Below are positions 59,209-64,000 of a stretch of 64,000 bases of DNA, one piece after another. The stretch comes from Candidatus Mailhella excrementigallinarum. Lineage in GTDB: Bacteria > Desulfobacterota > Desulfovibrionia > Desulfovibrionales > Desulfovibrionaceae. The position numbers were made by a program, and so were the translations under genes. Under the pieces are notes generated by a model, which did no database searches, was not told where the DNA came from, and saw only the letters and a program-made list of their open reading frames with translations. The DNA is taken from contig CALUUZ010000001.1 in the NCBI GenBank assembly GCA_944324075.1, forward strand, positions 124,001 to 188,000. The letters are read 5' to 3'. Position 1 is the stretch's first letter. Each line of letters starts with the position of its first letter.

Positions 59209-59434
59209 GATCCTCTCCTGATATGAGTTTTCACGCGGGGGCAAGCCCCGATCCCCGCCAACGCATGTTCCCCTCCTCCCGGCGCGGGACGCGGGGAACG
59301 CCTTTTCTTCTTTCTTACGTTTTAGGGACAGGGCTTGTCCCCTGTCAAGGCAAAACCCGCACCGGGCCGGAAAGCGCACCGCGCGGCCGGCCTTTCGTTT
59401 GCATTCCGCCGCGCCCGCCCCTATACTCGGGCGG

Positions 59435-61393
59435 ATGACAAAGATATTCCTGCTCTGCTTCGCGCTGCTTGCCGCGGTATGGTGGGCCGGCCGCCGTTTC
59501 GGACGCTCCCTGCCCGGACTCAGCGCCTACCTCAGCACGGAGGAAGCCCGCAGCGAGCGGGAAACCGCCGAACTGCAGCGCTCCCATCTGCGCATGCCGC
59601 CCGCCGAAGCCCTGGCCCCGCTGCTGGCCGTGGCCCGCGATCTGTTCCCGGAGGGAGGCGTCCCGCATCTGGACATTGCGCCCCCGGAGGAAGACCGGAC
59701 GAAGGAAGAAGGCAGACGGGCCGTGCTCACGCTGTCCCGCCCGGACGCCGCGGGCGCGGCGGCACGCGTCACCGTCTTCTGGTTCTCCGGGCGCTGGACC
59801 CTGCGCGGCCCGGACGGAAAGGAATGTTCCCGCGCCGATCTGGCCGAAGCGGCGGACGAGCTGGAAAGACTGCTGCGCGAATCCGCCGCCCGGCTTCCCG
59901 CTCCGGCCCATAACCCCTTCTTTCCGGCGGCCCGCCCCGCCCTGCGAGAAAGCACCATGACCACCTCCGAACTCCCTCCCGTCGCCATTGTCGGCGGCGG
60001 TCTCGCCGGCTGCGAATGCGCACTGGCCCTCGCCGCTTCCGGCGTCCCCTGCACCCTTTACGAGCAGAAGCCGGAGATGAAATCCCCGGCCCACGCGTCG
60101 CCGCTGCTGGCGGAACTGGTCTGTTCCAACTCCTTCCGCTCGGACGATGCGGAAGGTTCCGGCGTGGGCCTGCTCAAACGGGAAATGCGCGACCTCGGCA
60201 GCGCAGTCATGGACGCCGCGGATCATTGCTCCGTCCCGGCGGGCAAGGCTCTGGCCGTGGATCGGGACAGATTCGCCGCGCGCATCACCCGCATGGTGGA
60301 GGACTCCCCGCATATCACGCTCATCCGCCGGAAAATTCCCTCTCTGGACGCCCCGGAACTGGAGGGAAAAACCGTGGTTGTGGCCGCCGGACCGCTGGCC
60401 TCGGATGATCTCGCCGCTTCGCTCATGGCTGCCGCCGGAAGCGACCGCCTGTATTTCTACGACGCCATCGCGCCGATTGTCAGCGCCGACTCCGTGGATA
60501 TGTCCATAGCCTTTTTCGGTTCACGCTACGGCAATGACGGCCCGCCTCCCGCGTACTCCGACGAGGCGGCCGCCGCGCTGGAACATCCGGCCGGAGGCGC
60601 TTCCGCCATGCCGCCCGACGCTCCCTCCGAAGCCCTCTCGCGCGGGGACTACCTCAACTGCCCCATGACGAGGCCGGAATACGAGGCCTTTTACCATGCG
60701 CTGCTGGAGGCGGAAAAGGTTCCCGCGCACGAGTTTGAAAGGGAAATACACTTCGAGGGCTGCATGCCCGTGGAGGCCCTGGCCGAAAGAGGGGAAAAAA
60801 CGCTGACCTTCGGGCCGCTCAAGCCCGTGGGCTTCACCGATCCGCGCACGGGCCGCCGCCCCTGGGCGCTGCTCCAGCTTCGTGCCGAGAACGCGGAAGG
60901 CACGGCCTACAATCTCGTGGGGTGTCAGACCAAAATGACCTATGGCGCGCAGGCGGAAGTGTTCCGCCTCATCCCCGGCCTGGAAAAGGCGGAATTTCTG
61001 CGCTTCGGCAGCATGCACCGCAACACTTACATCAATGCCCCGGAATGCCTGAATGATGACCTTTCTCTCAAGTCGCGCCCCCATATCTTTCTGGCCGGAC
61101 AGATCACCGGTGTGGAGGGCTATGTGGAGTCCGCGGCCTGCGGCCTGTGGCTGGGCCTGACGCTGGCGGCCCGCATGCAGGGGCGCGAACTCCCCGATCC
61201 TCCGGCCACAACGGCGCTGGGCGCGCTGCTCCGTCACCTGCGCACGCCCGTCAGACACTTTCAGCCTTCCAATGTCCATTTCGGCCTTTTCCCCGATCTG
61301 CCGGAAAAGCCGAAGAAAAAGGCGCGCAAGGCAGTCATGGCCGAGCGGGGGAGGGAAGACTTCAGAAAGTGGAGGGAAGTCGCGGGGACATGA
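59435..61393 (+). CDS. trmFO: TrmFO (FADH2-oxidising tRNA U54 C5-methyltransferase) with in-frame membrane-anchored N-terminal extension
   Basis: One open frame of 652 residues. Residues 1-174 form an unrecognised part: a TM segment (KIFLLCFALLAAVWWAGRRF) then a soluble region with VTVFWFSGRWTLRGPDG. From the internal ATG 59957 the frame is a complete 478-residue TrmFO: VAIVGGGLAGCECALALA (FAD), AELVCSNSFRSD, VAAGPLASDDLA, FGPLKPVGFTDPRTG, NLVGCQTKMTYG and FLAGQITGVEGYVES. TrmFO makes ribothymidine-54 using methylene-THF. No stop separates the two parts, so the product is either a membrane-anchored fusion or TrmFO alone from 59957 (GAGAAAG upstream). Canonical TrmFO is cytosolic and about 440-460 residues. 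Confidence 0.85.
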   Translation: MTKIFLLCFALLAAVWWAGRRFGRSLPGLSAYLSTEEARSERETAELQRSHLRMPPAEALAPLLAVARDLFPEGGVPHLDIAPPEEDRTKEEGRRAVLTLSRPDAAGAAARVTVFWFSGRWTLRGPDGKECSRADLAEAADELERLLRESAARLPAPAHNPFFPAARPALRESTMTTSELPPVAIVGGGLAGCECALALAASGVPCTLYEQKPEMKSPAHASPLLAELVCSNSFRSDDAEGSGVGLLKREMRDLGSAVMDAADHCSVPAGKALAVDRDRFAARITRMVEDSPHITLIRRKIPSLDAPELEGKTVVVAAGPLASDDLAASLMAAAGSDRLYFYDAIAPIVSADSVDMSIAFFGSRYGNDGPPPAYSDEAAAALEHPAGGASAMPPDAPSEALSRGDYLNCPMTRPEYEAFYHALLEAEKVPAHEFEREIHFEGCMPVEALAERGEKTLTFGPLKPVGFTDPRTGRRPWALLQLRAENAEGTAYNLVGCQTKMTYGAQAEVFRLIPGLEKAEFLRFGSMHRNTYINAPECLNDDLSLKSRPHIFLAGQITGVEGYVESAACGLWLGLTLAARMQGRELPDPPATTALGALLRHLRTPVRHFQPSNVHFGLFPDLPEKPKKKARKAVMAERGREDFRKWREVAGT

Positions 61394-61758
61394 GATTATG
61401 CAGGGAACATGGGCGCGCTCGGGCGGAAGCGCATCCGGCAGATCACCTTCTGCCATATTCAAAACTGTCCGTCGCCGGAGCGAGACTCCGCTTGTATTAA
61501 AACCGCGCCCCTTTTATGCTTGACTTCAGACATCCCGAAATGACGACAACCCCCGCTTCGCGGAGTTTGCGGCGTTCAGGCCGCCAAAGCGGCTTGACGG
61601 AAAGCACGGACATCAGCCGCCCACGGCGCGGCATCCTCAGCCGCCGGCGCAAAGCGCCTTGCGGATGAAGAGAGCAGAGACACGCCGCGGCCTGCTCCCG
61701 CAGTTTCGGGGCTGCCTCGGCAGTCTTGTCCATCCCAACAATACGGCAGGAAGGAATC
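61394..61758. other. 365-base gap before manC
   Basis: No gene supported. GGAGCGAGACTCCG near 61477 resembles a family B module but no ends are present. Several GC hairpins occur (CCGC-TTC-GCGG near 61553; GGCCGCC-AA-AGCGGC near 61582). It probably holds the promoter and leader of manC-manB; no -10/-35 pair stood out. Confidence 0.35.
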
Positions 61759-63198
61759 ATGCGCATTCGTCCCGTTATCCTCTGCGGCGGCAGCGGCACC
61801 AGACTGTGGCCTCTGTCGCGGACAAAATATCCCAAACAGTTTGTCGAACTGGACACGGGGCACACGCTCTTCCGGGATACCCTGAAACGCGCCGCGCAGA
61901 TCGCGCCGGGAGAAACGCCCTTTATCGTCTGCAACAAGGATCACCGCTTCTACGTCACGTCTTCCCTCGCGGCGGAAGACATGAAAGGCGGCATCATCCT
62001 CGAGCCGAAGCCGCGCGGCACCGCTCCGGCCATCGCGCTTGCCGCTCTGGCCGCTCGCGGCGATCTGCGGGAACAGGACGGCGATGACGTTCTGCTGCTG
62101 GTCATGCCTTCGGATCACGCCATTGATCGCCCCGAACATTTCATCGAGAAAGTCCGGCTCTCTGTTCCTCCGGCGGAAGCAGGCAAGCTCGTGACCTTCG
62201 GCGTCACGCCCGCATTTCCGGCCACGGGCTTCGGCTACATCCGCACCGGAGACCCCGAAGGAGCGGCGGCTTTCCGCGTAAGCCGCTTCATCGAAAAACC
62301 GGATGAGGATACGGCCCGCGCCATGCTGGCAGAGGGAGGCCATCTCTGGAACAGCGGCATGTTCCTGTTCCGGGCCGGAACCTTTCTCGCGGAACTGGCC
62401 GTGCATGCCCCGACAGTGCTCGCCGCCTGCGAGCATGCCTGGGCGGAACAGATCCGCGATCTCGGCTTTGTCATTCCCGGCCCGGCCTTTCTGGAATCTC
62501 CGGACATTTCCATCGACTACGCCGTGATGGAACACACGGATCGCGCCGTGGTCACGCCGCTTCATCTGAACTGGAACGATCTCGGCTCGTGGGAATCCTT
62601 CTATGAACTCGCGCCCAAGGACGACGCGGGCAACGCCGCGGCGGGCGACGTGCTGACCGAGGAAAGTTCCGGCTGCTACCTGCGCAGCGGCGGCCGCCTG
62701 ATCGCCGCGCTCGGCGTGCATGACCTCACCGTGGTGGAAACAAGAGACGCCGTGCTGGTAGCCTCCCGCGAAAAAGCGCAGGATGTGCGGCGCATCGTGA
62801 AAAGGCTCCGCGACGCGGGCAGGCCGGAAAGCGAGGATCACCTCCGGGTGTTCCGCCCCTGGGGGTATTATGAAACCCTGGTGATGGCGGACCGTTTTCA
62901 GGTAAAGCGCATCGTGGTGGAGCCGCACCATGAGAACTCGCTCCAGATGCACTACCACCGGGCCGAACACTGGGTGGTGGTCAGCGGCACGGCGGAAATC
63001 CAGATCGAAGGGGAAAAACGCCTTTACACGGAAAACCAGTCGGCCTACATCCCCGTGGGGGCGAAACACCGGGTCAGAAATCCCGGCAATATCCCCCTGG
63101 TATTCATTGAAGTGCAGTCCGGGGCCTACCTGGGCGAAGACGATATTGTACGACTTGAAGACGACTACGGGAGGCAGGATGGAGCTCACAAGCTTTAA
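61759..63198 (+). CDS. manC: Mannose-1-phosphate guanylyltransferase/mannose-6-phosphate isomerase
   Basis: A 479-residue bifunctional enzyme (AlgA/ManC type) making GDP-mannose. The N-terminal nucleotidyltransferase has ILCGGSGTRLWPLSRTKYPKQF, EPKPRGTAPAIALAAL and RFIEKPDEDTA. The C-terminal cupin (about 355-479) is the isomerase: VFRPWGYYETLVMADRFQVKRI, LQMHYHRAEHWVVVSGTA and SAYIPVGAKHRVRNPG. AAGGAA lies 3-5 bases before ATG 61759. It overlaps the phosphomannomutase gene by 20 bases. Together they turn fructose-6-phosphate-derived mannose-6-phosphate into GDP-mannose for surface glycans. Confidence 0.95.
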   Translation: MRIRPVILCGGSGTRLWPLSRTKYPKQFVELDTGHTLFRDTLKRAAQIAPGETPFIVCNKDHRFYVTSSLAAEDMKGGIILEPKPRGTAPAIALAALAARGDLREQDGDDVLLLVMPSDHAIDRPEHFIEKVRLSVPPAEAGKLVTFGVTPAFPATGFGYIRTGDPEGAAAFRVSRFIEKPDEDTARAMLAEGGHLWNSGMFLFRAGTFLAELAVHAPTVLAACEHAWAEQIRDLGFVIPGPAFLESPDISIDYAVMEHTDRAVVTPLHLNWNDLGSWESFYELAPKDDAGNAAAGDVLTEESSGCYLRSGGRLIAALGVHDLTVVETRDAVLVASREKAQDVRRIVKRLRDAGRPESEDHLRVFRPWGYYETLVMADRFQVKRIVVEPHHENSLQMHYHRAEHWVVVSGTAEIQIEGEKRLYTENQSAYIPVGAKHRVRNPGNIPLVFIEVQSGAYLGEDDIVRLEDDYGRQDGAHKL

Positions 63199-64000
63199 GG
63201 CCTATGACGTGCGCGGCAAGGTACCTTCCGCGCTCAATGAGGAGCTGGCAGGACAAATCGGCGCGGCCTATGTGCATGAAACAGGCGCGCGCAGCGTCGT
63301 CATCGGGCATGACGCCCGTCTCTCCGGCCCGGCGCTGTATGCGGCTCTGGCCGACGGCCTGCGCGCCGCCGGAGCGGACGTTACCGGCATCGGCCTGTGC
63401 GGCACGGAAGAAATCTATCATGCGGCCTCCGCCCATGACTTCGACGGCGGCATCATGGTCACGGGCAGCCACAACCCGGCGGACGAAAACGGCATGAAGT
63501 TCGTGCGCAGGGGCGGCGTGCCCATCAGCAGCGATTCCGGCCTGTTCGCCATCCGCGACCGCATCGCCGCCGGCCTGGAAGCTCCCGCCGCGCTTTCCGG
63601 CTCGTTCCGCGAGGCGGACTTCCGCGAGGATTACGCCCGCCGCATGCTTTCCTTCATCGATCCCGGCAGCCTCAGGCCCTTCCGCATCGTGGCGGACGCG
63701 GGCAACGGCTGCGCCGGCCCTGCGCTCAAGGCGCTTGCTCCGTATCTGCCCTGCGACCTGATCCTGCTCCACGGCGAACCGGACGGCGCTTTCCCGCACG
63801 GCATCCCCAATCCTCTTCTGCCGGAAAACCGTGATTTCACGGCCAATGCCGTGCGCGAAAACAGGGCGGATTTCGGTCTGGCATGGGACGGCGACTTCGA
63901 CCGCTGTTTCTTCTACGATGAAAACGGCCGTTTCATCGAGGGCTACTACCTGGTGGGCATGATGGCCGAGGCTCTGCTGGCCCGTCATCCCGGCGCGAAA
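63179..64000 (+). CDS. manB: Phosphomannomutase/phosphoglucomutase, 3' end cut by the window
   Basis: The first 274 residues of an alpha-D-phosphohexomutase (ManB/AlgC-like), continuing past the window end. FKAYDVRGKVPSALNEELA is the family start, IMVTGSHNPADENGMKF holds the phosphorylated active-site Ser, and GLAWDGDFDRCFFYDENG is the Mg2+-binding DGDxDR loop. It interconverts mannose-6-phosphate and mannose-1-phosphate, feeding ManC. GGGAGG is 4 bases before ATG 63179, which lies inside the end of manC, so the two are translationally coupled. Confidence 0.92.
   Translation, partial: MELTSFKAYDVRGKVPSALNEELAGQIGAAYVHETGARSVVIGHDARLSGPALYAALADGLRAAGADVTGIGLCGTEEIYHAASAHDFDGGIMVTGSHNPADENGMKFVRRGGVPISSDSGLFAIRDRIAAGLEAPAALSGSFREADFREDYARRMLSFIDPGSLRPFRIVADAGNGCAGPALKALAPYLPCDLILLHGEPDGAFPHGIPNPLLPENRDFTANAVRENRADFGLAWDGDFDRCFFYDENGRFIEGYYLVGMMAEALLARHPGAK

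Noticed and set aside
1..64000. tRNA or rRNA genes and prophage
   Set aside because: Intergenic gaps were read for cloverleaf-like arms, CCA ends, rRNA-like blocks and phage genes; none was seen.

Overview
The window is about 60% GC chromosomal DNA that looks like a gut-type Desulfovibrionaceae (Bilophila/Desulfovibrio-like). This is inference from gene content: csrA-fliW, RNase J, a 90-residue DUF1844 protein, many TRAP/TTT-type transport components, Fe-S flavoproteins, and an SDR that closely resembles clostridial 7-alpha-hydroxysteroid dehydrogenases. No rRNA, tRNA, prophage, transposase or CRISPR array was seen.

Layout. 0-6.5 kb: a small catabolic/transport group (MmgE/PrpD protein, FadH-type flavin reductase, orphan TctC receptor, OFA-type MFS carrier). 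6.7-13.4 kb: housekeeping (argC, DUF1844, a periplasmic FG-GAP/VCBS protein, an rRNA m5C methyltransferase, csrA-fliW-galE). 13.4-22.3 kb: an accessory gene run (TAXI-TRAP transporter, SDR, DUF6282 hydrolase, LysR regulator, Fe-S flavodoxin, and two tandem amidohydrolase-fold paralogs lacking most metal ligands). 22.4-29.0 kb: lipoprotein, M20 amidohydrolase and K+ channel on the minus strand; EamA exporter, pncC and kdsD on the plus strand. 29.6-33.3 kb: a 7-alpha-HSDH-like SDR followed by a large exported YtcJ-like amidohydrolase. 33.4-42.5 kb: cheW, RNase J, mntP, a DHA2 exporter, an OmpR/EnvZ-type pair, and an HxlR regulator divergent from a flavodoxin-fold reductase. 42.7-48.3 kb: a biotin locus, birA divergent from bioB-bioDA(fused)-SSS symporter, with no bioF. 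48.6-64 kb: ACT protein, tatA, a helicase-nuclease fusion resembling MrfA+MrfB in one chain, a Cys-less rhodanese-YceI fusion, GNAT, a 46-residue membrane protein, an RlmD-like methyltransferase, an EF-G-like GTPase, a TrmFO with a membrane-anchored N-terminal extension, and manC-manB (the latter cut by the window end).

The most striking feature beyond the genes is a dense set of dispersed, hairpin-rich, non-coding repeats in the intergenic gaps. Four families were separated by eye. Family A is about 320-400 bp with 10-bp inverted ends AAGGCTCTGT. Family B is about 170-185 bp, at least eight copies, with ends TAGAGCRTTTTG and TA at the borders, MITE-like. Family C is about 150-185 bp, four copies, one end carrying a CRISPR-repeat-like stem plus GTGGATTGAAAC. 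Family D has a TTTATTCTNAGAATAAA core palindrome and TTAAGGAACCGCTG ends. Several copies sit exactly on stop codons or just before start codons, so they probably shape mRNA ends and translation of neighbours.

Starts were chosen from visible ribosome binding sites and family N-termini. Functions come from recognisable motifs only; no database search was possible.
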